64,000 nucleotides of DNA, from assembly GCA_013299045.1 (NCBI GenBank), contig JAAFJX010000011.1, positions 62,001 to 126,000 of the forward strand, in the 5' to 3' direction. This document shows, piece by piece, positions 46,451 through 54,700 of the stretch. Position numbers and translations under genes: made by a program. Under the pieces are notes generated by a model that saw only the letters and a list, made by a program, of their open reading frames with translations, had not been told where the DNA came from and made no database searches. The stretch comes from Cytophagales bacterium (GTDB taxonomy: Bacteria; Bacteroidota; Bacteroidia; Cytophagales; Bernardetiaceae). Position 1 is the first letter of the stretch. Each line of letters starts with the position of its first letter.

Positions 46451-49111
46451 CTAAAACTGAAAAGAGACCGTGCCTGTTGCATAGCGCGGCAGGAGATTGC
46501 TTTCATGAATGCTAAGTCCATAGTCGGTGGTTTGGGTTTGCCCAAAGGTTTTCTTGTTCAATAGATTTTTGCCCGTCAGATAGAAATCAAATCGGCTTTT
46601 TGAAGGGTTATAAGACAGTGTTGCATCTAAAAACCAATAGTTATCAGTCTTTCGCTTAAGATTGGGTAGGTAGTAGTCCGATGTAAGTGAAATAAACCAG
46701 TCTTCGTGTGGTCGAATAGTTACTGTAAAGTTGTTGGTGAAACTCTCGTTTTTGAAAGTACCGCTAATGCCTTCAGTGCTGGCCGCGCTCTGCCTATATT
46801 CTGCTTTATTGCGAAAATTGACGGGGAAGTCAAAGATAGATGTAAACCCCAAATTGCCACTAAAACTACGGCTTTGGTTGCTGCGTAATTTAGATTTGTT
46901 CACTACGTTTTTGTAGTTCATAACGTTGTAGTTCGTGTTTGCGTCCAGTTTGAATAGCAGCTCCTTAAAAAACTGACCTATTGAAAACATGAGGTTCAAA
47001 TTGTCTAAAGGCTCAGACAGAAAAAAGTTATTCAGCCGTGCCGTGCGTTCTTTGAAGGCAAAATCTGCAAAAAAATTACCCATCATCTTGTAGTGCATAG
47101 CCATGGCGTGGATAGTGAAGAATTTTTCCATGTTATTAACGTAGTAGTTTAGGCTATAAAACTGCTGACTCTGTATTCTAAGAACAGGCGTATTGCTGAT
47201 AGTGGTGCGGCTATTAACAAGCACGTCCTGGCTAAAAAGGTAATTCTGAGGCATAGACGCTTGCTTATAGCCTCCTTGCACCGACACAAGAGCATACTTT
47301 GCTAGTTTGTAGCCAACAGTAAGCGTAGGCTCTATTATAAAATCTCCTCTTTTTTGAAGTGTTTTTTCGCTTATGAGTTCTTGATAGAGATAGCTTCCGG
47401 CGTACTCCATGCCCAGTTTCCAATTCTTGTAAAGGTGTGTGTAAGCGCCTGTTTGATAGATAGTTTGTTGCTTAGAAACCAGATGGTTCAGAATTGGTGA
47501 GCCTAATAGCGTCCCCTCGGCGAGATAGGTAGAAAGAGCAGACCTATAAGGGCTTTTGTCTTGCTTTAGGCCCAAAGAAAACGAGTATTTGCCGTTACCA
47601 ACTGCACCCAGAAGAGTCGCTTTGGCCTCGAGATAATCTTTCTGAAACCTACTTGCCTGCCTGTCCGTTTGGGCGGTGTCGGGTCTTAAAGCAGACGGAC
47701 TAAGGGTCAGCATCTGAGGCACACGGCTTGTAGACTGCCAAAGATGAAGCTGTAAAGCGCGTTTTTTGTCTATTTTTTGGGTAAAAAGCAGCCTTTGTTG
47801 TAAGTAAACATCTCGAGACTCTAGCCGCGATTCAAAATCAAATCTTTCGTTCATGCGCGTTTGAATGGACGTTTGGATATTCTCTTCGCTGATTCGGAAG
47901 TTATACTCCAGCAAGGATGTTTTGGACGTGTTGTATTTGATTTCTAAATCGCTTCTATACAGAGTGGGCCTTTTATGCGTTGTGGTTAGGTCGCTAAAGT
48001 TAAAGTCATACCCACTTATCATCAAAGCCACTTTTGAAAGCTGATACCCATAAATATCGTCCTTCAAGAAGTATAAATTATTCTTGACACTCAAGCGCTT
48101 GCCTATCTTAAACACCGCGTTGTGGCTGGCAAAAAACTGCTGATTGACATTCACGCGGTTGGCAGCCAATGGTGAGGACGTGCTACTTTCTGCAATCACT
48201 TTGGGAGCGTAGTAGTGCATTTCTTTCGTGCGTTCCGCGCTCTGACTGTTTGCGAAGTGGTCATAAGGCGTGTTATTGATACCCAAATTATTGTGGGCAA
48301 GCATGGCAAAAGATTTGTAGCTACGGGTAATGCCCAAAAGCGTGCCTTTGGCATTAATTGCTGCGTCTGCCGCTGCTGTCAAACCCAGCCCCACATCAAA
48401 GTTGCCCGAAAAATCAAATCTATTCTTCTTGATTTTAAGGTTTAGGCTTACTTTATCGCTCGCTTCTATGTCTTTGAGCAATGGATTGGCCGAGTAATTG
48501 TCTATGGCTTGCACCTGCTCCACCATATCCACATTGATATTGCGCGTGCCTATGGTGTAGTTCTTGCCAAAAAGGTCATCGCCTTCTAGCGTTACAGCCT
48601 CTACTTGTTTGCCTTTGTAGGATATGATGCCGCTTTGCTCATCTATTTTGATACCTGGCATTTTCTTGAGGACATCTTCTAGCTTTTTTTCGCTGCCGTC
48701 GCGAAAAGAATTGACGTTATAGAGAACTGTATCTTCCTTCACCTCTATAGGTCTTTTCTTGCCCACCACCACCACCTCCTTGAGTTCCTGCACCACAAAT
48801 GCCAACTTGAAATGAAAAGTATAGATACTGTCTTTCTGTGGGTTGCGTATAATAACCGAATCGGGTGCATGGCTATAGGCCATTACGTCTATGCGCAACT
48901 TCTGATAGCTTTTGCTGAGCTTGAGGCTGAACTTGCCAGCCTTGCTCTGTGTAAACTCCAGAATATTTTGCGGTTGGTCGGCTTCCTTGATGAGGATACT
49001 GGCCATAGAAAGAGGCAAACCCTCACTATTTGTAACCGAGCCAGTAAGGGTTTGGGCATGGAGACTTGGAAAGCCCCCCAAAAGTAGAAAAATGACTAAA
49101 AAAAAACGCAT
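46451..49111 (-). CDS. CarboxypepD_reg/TonB-type receptor paired with GLPGLI protein
   Basis: The 886-aa protein has a signal peptide (ending SLHAQT) and a CarboxypepD_reg-like domain (LTGSVTNSEGLPLSMASILI, residues about 20-100). A plug-like region follows (LKEVVVVGKKRPIEVKEDTVLYNV; LEDVLKKMPGIKIDEQSGIISYKGKQVEAVTLEGDDLFGKNY), then a long barrel ending in aromatic Phe (TGTVSFQF). In Bacteroidota this subtype ('tL.G.DL.g.nY.ig.rNi') is repeatedly found next to GLPGLI proteins. Here its ATG is 1 base after the stop of the GLPGLI gene, so the two are very likely translated from one transcript. Substrate and direction of transport are unknown. Confidence 0.87.
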   Translation of the reverse strand: MRFFLVIFLLLGGFPSLHAQTLTGSVTNSEGLPLSMASILIKEADQPQNILEFTQSKAGKFSLKLSKSYQKLRIDVMAYSHAPDSVIIRNPQKDSIYTFHFKLAFVVQELKEVVVVGKKRPIEVKEDTVLYNVNSFRDGSEKKLEDVLKKMPGIKIDEQSGIISYKGKQVEAVTLEGDDLFGKNYTIGTRNINVDMVEQVQAIDNYSANPLLKDIEASDKVSLNLKIKKNRFDFSGNFDVGLGLTAAADAAINAKGTLLGITRSYKSFAMLAHNNLGINNTPYDHFANSQSAERTKEMHYYAPKVIAESSTSSPLAANRVNVNQQFFASHNAVFKIGKRLSVKNNLYFLKDDIYGYQLSKVALMISGYDFNFSDLTTTHKRPTLYRSDLEIKYNTSKTSLLEYNFRISEENIQTSIQTRMNERFDFESRLESRDVYLQQRLLFTQKIDKKRALQLHLWQSTSRVPQMLTLSPSALRPDTAQTDRQASRFQKDYLEAKATLLGAVGNGKYSFSLGLKQDKSPYRSALSTYLAEGTLLGSPILNHLVSKQQTIYQTGAYTHLYKNWKLGMEYAGSYLYQELISEKTLQKRGDFIIEPTLTVGYKLAKYALVSVQGGYKQASMPQNYLFSQDVLVNSRTTISNTPVLRIQSQQFYSLNYYVNNMEKFFTIHAMAMHYKMMGNFFADFAFKERTARLNNFFLSEPLDNLNLMFSIGQFFKELLFKLDANTNYNVMNYKNVVNKSKLRSNQSRSFSGNLGFTSIFDFPVNFRNKAEYRQSAASTEGISGTFKNESFTNNFTVTIRPHEDWFISLTSDYYLPNLKRKTDNYWFLDATLSYNPSKSRFDFYLTGKNLLNKKTFGQTQTTDYGLSIHESNLLPRYATGTVSFQF

Positions 49112-49112
49112 T

Positions 49113-50030
49113 TTATTTTTTATTATCGGACTTATTTTCCATCTGAAGTCTCTCTTCAGTCTTTTTTAGTTTTTCTTCTAGTTCTTTGATGTTGCTATCG
49201 TTGATGTCTTCCACACCCAGGTCTTCAATATAGCGGCCTTTCGTGCTGCTCGATTTAAAAGTAATGCCAGCTGGCAGAAATTCGGCCAGGTTTACCTTCA
49301 TAAATCTGTAGTGTTCTATGCTTCTTTTGTTAAAGGCAAATTTGTACTGTTCCCAGTTCAATACAGGTTTTTTGGTCTCTGGGTAAGGGTTTCGGATAGG
49401 GTCTAGCGGCGCATTCAATACAATTTTGTAGGGTTCAATGACCAAGAACTTTTCATGACATTGCACCTGCAAAATGAGACCAGGCAGGCCATCAAACTTC
49501 CAAGGGCCACCAAAAGCGTGGAGTTGAGAACTGAAATATGCGGTGTAAGTTCTGCCTCTAAAGTCTGCTTTAGCCCCTTGGCACTTGTAGCCCAAGATGA
49601 GTGTATCGCTATTGGGTAAAATGCTCCATTCAAAAAGACGCAAAGGCTCGCTTAGCAGAATAAAGTTCCTAGTCGATGGCAACTCGCTGTTGAGAAACAT
49701 CGTGTCTTGCGCATAATTCTTGTAAAGCACATCTTGAGATACATTAACAAACAGTTCATCGCTTTTTTTTACCAGAGTACCTACCCCTATCTTGCTTGGC
49801 TCATCAAGAATGGCCTTGTGTGGAAAGTCGCTCAGGCTGTCTTTTAGCGTGTTGTAGTAAATAGACTCCTGATTCATTATCACCAAGTTATAAGACTCAT
49901 TGGTTCTACTGAGCGGATTATCGTAATTAACTTTCACTACATACTGAACAGCAACACTGGGCGTTTGGGCATACAAACCTGATGCTTTGAGGACAACAAG
50001 CAAGAAAAATAGAAAACATTTTGGATACAT
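49113..50030 (-). CDS. GLPGLI family exported protein
   Basis: The 305-aa protein has a signal peptide (ending GLYAQT) and the family-naming motif in WKFDGLPGLILQVQ (residues about 175-190). This is preceded by LGYKCQGAKADFRGRTYTAYFS and followed by a coiled-coil, lysine/glutamate-rich tail (KELEEKLKKTEERLQ). GLPGLI proteins are periplasmic or outer-membrane associated and of unknown function, usually encoded beside a CarboxypepD/TonB-type receptor, as here. The downstream receptor gene begins 1 base after its stop. A small exported protein gene lies 141 bases upstream on the same strand. Confidence 0.92.
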   Translation of the reverse strand: MYPKCFLFFLLVVLKASGLYAQTPSVAVQYVVKVNYDNPLSRTNESYNLVIMNQESIYYNTLKDSLSDFPHKAILDEPSKIGVGTLVKKSDELFVNVSQDVLYKNYAQDTMFLNSELPSTRNFILLSEPLRLFEWSILPNSDTLILGYKCQGAKADFRGRTYTAYFSSQLHAFGGPWKFDGLPGLILQVQCHEKFLVIEPYKIVLNAPLDPIRNPYPETKKPVLNWEQYKFAFNKRSIEHYRFMKVNLAEFLPAGITFKSSSTKGRYIEDLGVEDINDSNIKELEEKLKKTEERLQMENKSDNKK

Positions 50031-50171
50031 CGTTTTGAAATTTAATAGATTACAAAAGAGTGCCTACCTCTGTTTAAACTGTTTTGGGAGTTAAAGAAAG
50101 GTAGGCATAAACGAATAAATGAAGCCGCTATAAGATAAGATTCTTTGGCAGAGGTTTCACAGAAGCAGTTT

Positions 50172-50501
50172 TTATGCCAGTATCCAGCCCATGCTGGCTA
50201 ATACTTGTATAAATGCACAAACGACGGTACCAATGTCTTGAGTCATACCATCTCCAGCAAATGTAAAAGTATAAATTGCTCCATTTTGGCCGGTTACCAA
50301 GCAATTATGGTCTTGAACTTTAATAACAGTCGTGGCCGCAGCACTTACATCTACTGCGTCTGGCTTTGCTTCTTTGTTTTCAACGACCGCCACGGAGACG
50401 GTTGTCTCTTCCGCTTTTTTTTCAATGCTGGCCGCACTTGCGAAGGTAGTGCTTGCGAGCAGGCAAGCAATGAGGAACATACTTTTCATTTTTAGATACA
50501 T
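50172..50501 (-). CDS. Small secreted protein with two cysteines (109 aa)
   Basis: I do not recognise a family. The ATG at 50501 gives a signal peptide cleaved near FASA-ASIEKK. An Ala/Val/Lys/Glu-rich linker follows (about residues 23-62). The C-terminal 46 residues begin DHNCLVTGQNGAIYTF and end in a hydrophobic Gly/Met-containing segment (FIQVLASMGWILA), with a second Cys at TVVC. The pro-region plus short hydrophobic two-Cys tail looks like a precursor or a membrane-inserting peptide. A longer frame exists to 50627 but lacks a credible start. The gene is upstream of the GLPGLI and receptor genes on the same strand. Confidence 0.6.
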   Translation of the reverse strand: MYLKMKSMFLIACLLASTTFASAASIEKKAEETTVSVAVVENKEAKPDAVDVSAAATTVIKVQDHNCLVTGQNGAIYTFTFAGDGMTQDIGTVVCAFIQVLASMGWILA

Positions 50502-50577
50502 TTTAAAGTTAAACAATGGATGAAGTATGTCAAACAACAAAGCACTTAGTGTGCAAGTGTTTTGTTTATTTGGCGCG

Positions 50578-50605
50578 CAAAGTAAAAAAAAAAACGACCT
50601 CCAAA
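50578..50605 (-). promoter_or_regulatory. Weak promoter before the small secreted protein
   Basis: On the minus strand, TTTG (50602-50605) is followed after 17 bases by TACTTTG, one base short of TAnnTTTG. It would give a leader of about 70 bases to the ATG at 50501 and could serve the three-gene cassette. Confidence 0.35.
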
Positions 50606-50774
50606 TTTTTGACGTAATTTTATACATTTTTTTTTAGTTTTAACATAGAATCAAGAAAAAAGACAAAATTTAAGTCTTGGAATACCAAAAAAATATGTGT
50701 GCGATAGCCGTTATAATACAGCCTGTATTCATCGCCGCGTTAGCCTACTCAAAATAGCCAACTTACCTTTGGTG

Positions 50775-51560
50775 CTAAAAGCATCTATCATTGGCCAGCA
50801 TATCGTGTAATTTTTGACAGAACTCCCTGCCAAGTAATTGACCAACTTTTTTCTCTGTGGGTGTCTTGAGAGGCATTGCGCCATGAATAGCATTGGTTGT
50901 GCAAATAAAATGAGCATCTTGCAGAGCCTGAACCGTCAGTTCGCTTTCCTGAACTTTGATGCCAAATTCAAACGCATTATCTAAAATAAACTGCCGCATG
51001 ACACCCGCTATGCAGCCCTCACTAAGCGCTGGCGTTATAAGAATACCGCTTGGTGTTAAACAAAAGACATTCCCGCTCACTGCTTCGGCCACACGCCCAA
51101 AATGATTCAAGAGAATGCAGTCCTCTTTTCCCTGTTCATCGGCATACTTGGCGGCGAGTACGTAGGGTAGCGAATTGATGCTTTTTATATTACTTAGGGG
51201 CGTGGCAGCCAGAAAAAGCCAGTGGTGTATGAGCCAAGTACGTTCTGCATAAGCCCGCAACCGTACAGGACTCACCTCTATCGTAAACTCCAGCTCGTCC
51301 GTTTCGGGGCGATAAAGGCCAGCTCCGCTGCGCGCCACAGTCAGGCGCAAGCGCACAGCACTATGTACAGCATTTTTGAGAAAGAAGGACTCACAAGCCT
51401 CATCTAGAGCCAATTTTAGCTCAGCCGCATTCAAGCGTAACCCCAGTAGTCTTGCAGCAGCATTTAAACGGCGCAAATGGTTTGGCCACAGTCTGATTCC
51501 GCGAGTATCCGCATAAGCGGTTTCAAAAAAGCCATCGCCATACTTGATTGCCCGTAACAT
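50775..51560 (-). CDS. Class IV aminotransferase (PabC/BCAT-like)
   Basis: The 261-aa PLP enzyme starts with MLRAIKYGDGFFETAYAD, the usual opening of class IV proteins. The PLP lysine is expected in NIKSINSLPYVLAAKYA, followed by CILLNHFGRVAEAVSGNVF and the C-terminal CTTNAIHGAMPL. The group includes 4-amino-4-deoxychorismate lyase (folate synthesis) and branched-chain or D-amino acid aminotransferases; the small size favours PabC-like lyase. A 14-bp inverted repeat begins 5 bases upstream of the ATG at 51560, and the PutAbiC-like gene ends 62 bases upstream on the same strand. Confidence 0.82.
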   Translation of the reverse strand: MLRAIKYGDGFFETAYADTRGIRLWPNHLRRLNAAARLLGLRLNAAELKLALDEACESFFLKNAVHSAVRLRLTVARSGAGLYRPETDELEFTIEVSPVRLRAYAERTWLIHHWLFLAATPLSNIKSINSLPYVLAAKYADEQGKEDCILLNHFGRVAEAVSGNVFCLTPSGILITPALSEGCIAGVMRQFILDNAFEFGIKVQESELTVQALQDAHFICTTNAIHGAMPLKTPTEKKVGQLLGREFCQKLHDMLANDRCF

Positions 51561-51564
51561 AAAA

Positions 51565-51612
51565 TTGTATATTCGTTTTGATGTTATATATAAAGTATAA
51601 ACGCATATACAA
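51565..51612. repeat. Left inverted repeat of the recombinase/PutAbiC unit
   Basis: TTGTATATTCGTTT (51565-51578) and AAACGCATATACAA (51599-51612) are inverted copies with one mismatch, 20 bases apart. The 11-base core TTGTATATTCG recurs exactly, in inverted orientation, at 54522-54532. The stretch CGCATATACAAATAT (51602-51616) recurs directly there with one change. Paired inverted half-sites with a spacer are what a tyrosine recombinase core site looks like. Confidence 0.6.
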
Positions 51613-51621
51613 ATATTTAAT

Positions 51622-52842
51622 TTACACGTTATTGCTTGTTAGTGTTAAAAACTTTGCTTCGTAGGCTTCACGGTCTTTGCGGTCATACATATAGCGCCCC
51701 ATGAACTTGTCGCGCCAAAGGTCTTTGTCAATTTTAAATTCCTCCAGACTATAGCCCATAAAAACCTCAAGCCCTTTCCTATCTACTGCCATATTGTAGA
51801 ACTTCTGATTCGCTGGCAGCTGGAATGTTATTTTTTCAAGAAACTCCAATTTCATTAACAGTTTGACAGGCTCAACAATCAAAAGTTTATGAAGGTTATC
51901 CTCTTTAGAAAAATACTCTTCATATTCTTCGGCGCTCAAAGTATTTGTTTTCACGGCTGCAAAATACTCGTTGTAATTCTTAAAGAAAACCAAAGTTCCT
52001 TTTCCATTTACAAAGCGCGTGGTTTTAATAAATTGTGCGCCACGTATTTTTTCGCTCGCCGCATTGAACAGTTCTTTTTCCGATTCTTTGTACTCTTGCA
52101 AAACATCTTTTATCTGCTGGCGTATGCGTTTTGCAGGAATTACAATTTTGGTTTTTGCAGCATTGCTGAGCGAAAGATTGTCATTGGCAGCCATTAGGTT
52201 ATCGTGTACGCGCAGTACATAAGCCAAAGAGGCTTCAAAAAGACCATCTACATTTTGAAGCAGTTGGCATTTTTCTTTATCAGTCAGCTTCGAGTGGTCA
52301 ATGTTATTGATGAGTGGTTCAAACAAGGTCAGAACGTATGCAATTTGATAATGAATAGGCTGCAAAAGTTCTACCGCACCTTTTTTGGCTTTGCTTTCGG
52401 GTGTGGCAGCATGGTCGGTCATATAATACCATATTGCTTCTGCATACTCGTAAGTAACACCAGCTTTTGTGTAGCGCAAGGAACGAATATCGCTTTTAAT
52501 ATCGCGGATACCCTCCTCAATAAACTTGTATTCGTTCTCACGCTTCTGGGCTTCAATCTCATTAGTCTGGCGCATATTGGCCTTGTACTGAATATAGAAA
52601 GCCAAAAAGGTTAAGCAAACGCCCATTAGCCCCACCACTGGATTCGAGATGCCGCCAAAAGCATCGCCTATTTCATTCGGTGTTTTTACATCAAAATAGG
52701 GCAGCAATGGCAAAACGTATGGCAAAGCAATTGCAAGTGCACTACCAGTACCTACAATCAATATGGATAGCAATGAAACATTGCGCTCAATCCAGGGAAT
52801 CTCGCTCTCCCTTGAGTGAACCTCTGGTTTTAAGTTATTCAT
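51622..52842 (-). CDS. PutAbiC-like membrane protein (putative phage abortive infection)
   Basis: The 406-aa protein has two N-terminal TM helices (residues about 16-40 and 58-76) separated by NEIGDAFGGISNPVV, then a charged helical cytoplasmic part (MRQTNEIEAQKRENEYKFIEE...). The arrangement 'TM - GDxFGGxxNP - TM - Q - coiled coil' is that of the putative phage abortive infection family, proposed to stop growth of infected cells. Function here is inferred from architecture only. The frame is open to a GTG at 52944, but a good promoter (-7 at 52902-52909) overlaps the upstream ATGs, so the ATG at 52842 is chosen. It is divergent from the tyrosine recombinase, and both lie between related repeats. 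Confidence 0.65.
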   Translation of the reverse strand: MNNLKPEVHSRESEIPWIERNVSLLSILIVGTGSALAIALPYVLPLLPYFDVKTPNEIGDAFGGISNPVVGLMGVCLTFLAFYIQYKANMRQTNEIEAQKRENEYKFIEEGIRDIKSDIRSLRYTKAGVTYEYAEAIWYYMTDHAATPESKAKKGAVELLQPIHYQIAYVLTLFEPLINNIDHSKLTDKEKCQLLQNVDGLFEASLAYVLRVHDNLMAANDNLSLSNAAKTKIVIPAKRIRQQIKDVLQEYKESEKELFNAASEKIRGAQFIKTTRFVNGKGTLVFFKNYNEYFAAVKTNTLSAEEYEEYFSKEDNLHKLLIVEPVKLLMKLEFLEKITFQLPANQKFYNMAVDRKGLEVFMGYSLEEFKIDKDLWRDKFMGRYMYDRKDREAYEAKFLTLTSNNV

Positions 52843-52901
52843 TTTTAGGACGGAGGACACCGCTAAAAGTTGCCGTGTTGTATCAATTTGGGACATTGCT
52901 G

Positions 52902-52933
52902 CAAAAATATCTATTTTCATGCCATCTAGCAAA
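52902..52933 (-). promoter_or_regulatory. Promoter of the PutAbiC-like gene
   Basis: On the minus strand, TTTG (52930-52933), 20 bases, then TATTTTTG (52902-52909): both boxes and the spacing fit the Bacteroidota consensus. The expected transcription start near 52895 leaves about 50 bases to the ATG at 52842 and excludes the ATG at 52920. Confidence 0.6.
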
Positions 52934-53245
52934 TTTAGACGCACTTTTAACTAATTTTTGCCGAAGGGCAGATAATTTTAAGACACAAAATTCTTAGCTA
53001 AAATATTAATAATCAATTTTTTGAATATATTTTTGTGTGCTTTGTTAAAAGAATCAATCTCTTGTATAAAAAGGCCGCATTTTGGTGCGAGTCTAAAAGA
53101 GTCATAGAGTTATATGTTTAGCGCCAAAAAGAGTTTGAGCATTCCCGCTAGCCAAAAATAATAAGAAGACTATTTCAATGCGTGTGCATTATTTGAAGTA
53201 TTTTGTTATAACACAACTTGCTTAAAAAAAGCCAATTAGAATAAA

Positions 53246-53285
53246 TATAACAATTCACACAAATAAATATTTGTGAACTGTTATA
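53246..53285. repeat. Palindrome upstream of the recombinase gene
   Basis: TATAACAATTCACACAAATA and TATTTGTGAACTGTTATA are near-perfect inverted arms (one mismatch and a two-base bulge) with almost no loop. It lies 64 bases before the recombinase ATG, in the 506-base AT-rich divergent region, which holds no other feature apart from the PutAbiC promoter. It may be an operator, an origin-like cruciform or a recombination site. Confidence 0.6.
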
Positions 53286-53348
53286 ATATATTCCCTTGTT
53301 TTAGAGTTATATACAAAAGAAATCATTTTAACAATAACATCAACTAAA

Positions 53349-54485
53349 ATGGGCAAACTTAGCAAACAAACCCGAAGCAGCACAGGTCTTAACCAAGCTT
53401 TAGCTTATTTTGAAGGTACATTGGCTAAACCACATAACTACGTTCGTATAGCACGTCAATATTTACTTTTTATCATCAGCAAACAGTACAGCATTGATGA
53501 AATTAGCGCAAAGCTATTTGCTAAGAGTAAAGCGCCTGTTTATCTTTCTGCCTGTAGAAAATTTATCGCTTTTGCTCAAGACGCTGGTATTGCGAACGTG
53601 TATGACGATGTACGTGCAAACTACGAAGGAAATGCAGCAGTGCTAGACTTTCTGGCTAACGCACAAATTCGCCCGAATAGTAAAAAGACGTACAGCATTG
53701 CCCTTAACGAAATGGAACTGTTCTTGTCCAAAATTCAGCAACCAATTTCGCGTCCTACGGTTCTGGCATTCTTAACAGAGCTGCGTGATGGGCGAAGTCT
53801 GAGTGTTTATACAATCAACAACTACCTTTCAGCAGTCAGGCAGTTTAGTGAGTACTGCATTCTCAAACGCGAGGAGTTGCAGTTATCGCAAGAGCTAGTT
53901 GTGCAACTTCGCGATATAAGCAGTATCAGAAGTTTAAAAACAGGCGGTAGTTTCCAAACATACAGTAAAGAGAGCCTTAGCGAAAAAGAAATTGAGCAGC
54001 TGATGACTGTGATAACGAATCCACGCGACAAGGCCGTCATTGCACTCATGGCATATCAAGGTTTAAGAACAGTAGAACTTACGCGCCTTGAATGGGTAGA
54101 TATTCGCTCAAAAGGCGGCAAGAAATATTTGGCAGTGCTTAGCAAAGGCAGAAATGAAAAAGAGCTTATTCCGCTCATGACGGCTTGCGAAAAAATCTTG
54201 ACTCTCTATAAAAGCAAAGCAGCTTTGCACCCAACCAAAATGTTTGAGTTTAATAATACCAGTATTGTTCGCAAAATAACCAATCAGTGGCTTCGCGTGG
54301 CAGGTTTAAAAGGCGAGAAGGTTTCTGCACACAGTCTCCGCCACAGTGTTGCGCAGATAATGATAGACAAAGGCGTACCGAAACCTATGGTGCAACGCTT
54401 TTTACGGCACAAAAACGAAGCAACTACCAGTATTTATACAGCCAAGCAAGAGCAAAAAGACTTCCTGACTTTTGATTTTGAATAG
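53349..54485 (+). CDS. Tyrosine recombinase (phage integrase family)
   Basis: The 378-aa protein has a complete catalytic set: Arg240 (QGLRTVEL), Lys266 (LSKGRNEKE), His328 and Arg331 (HSLRHS), His354 (FLRHKNE) and the nucleophile Tyr363 (SIYTAKQ). A SAM-like core-binding domain covers residues about 97-185. An extra N-terminal helical domain of about 95 residues precedes it, making the protein longer than XerC/D (about 300 aa). It cuts and rejoins DNA through a phosphotyrosine. Its stop codon is directly followed by an inverted repeat related to one on the far side of the PutAbiC-like gene. A chromosomal XerD is unlikely given the length and setting. Confidence 0.92.
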   Translation: MGKLSKQTRSSTGLNQALAYFEGTLAKPHNYVRIARQYLLFIISKQYSIDEISAKLFAKSKAPVYLSACRKFIAFAQDAGIANVYDDVRANYEGNAAVLDFLANAQIRPNSKKTYSIALNEMELFLSKIQQPISRPTVLAFLTELRDGRSLSVYTINNYLSAVRQFSEYCILKREELQLSQELVVQLRDISSIRSLKTGGSFQTYSKESLSEKEIEQLMTVITNPRDKAVIALMAYQGLRTVELTRLEWVDIRSKGGKKYLAVLSKGRNEKELIPLMTACEKILTLYKSKAALHPTKMFEFNNTSIVRKITNQWLRVAGLKGEKVSAHSLRHSVAQIMIDKGVPKPMVQRFLRHKNEATTSIYTAKQEQKDFLTFDFE

Positions 54486-54532
54486 TTGCATATTCGGTTA
54501 TTTATTTATATGAATAAAATGCGAATATACAA
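54486..54532. repeat. Right inverted repeat of the recombinase/PutAbiC unit
   Basis: TTGCATATTCG (54486-54496) and CGAATATACAA (54522-54532) are inverted copies with one mismatch, 25 bases apart. The unit starts immediately after the recombinase stop codon. Further ATTCG-containing pieces follow (54547-54588). The second arm is the exact inverted copy of 51565-51575. Confidence 0.6.
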
Positions 54533-54659
54533 ATATACTATTTTAATTCGTTTATAAATAAGCAAACCTATTAGCCGTTTATGCGAATAAAAGAAACATC
54601 TTTTGTGCTTTTTGAAAATAAATAATTAAACGCGGCGCTTTCAAAAACTCAAAAAGCAC

Positions 54660-54667
54660 TAACTTTG
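54660..54667 (+). promoter_or_regulatory. -7 element for the DUF4293 gene
   Basis: TAACTTTG followed by CGG fits TAnnTTTG. The longest frame of the next gene would start at a TTG inside it, so the ATG at 54701 is the true start, with a leader of about 27 bases. Confidence 0.45.
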
Positions 54668-54700
54668 CGGTCTAAAACCTATTTCAAACAAATAATAAAA

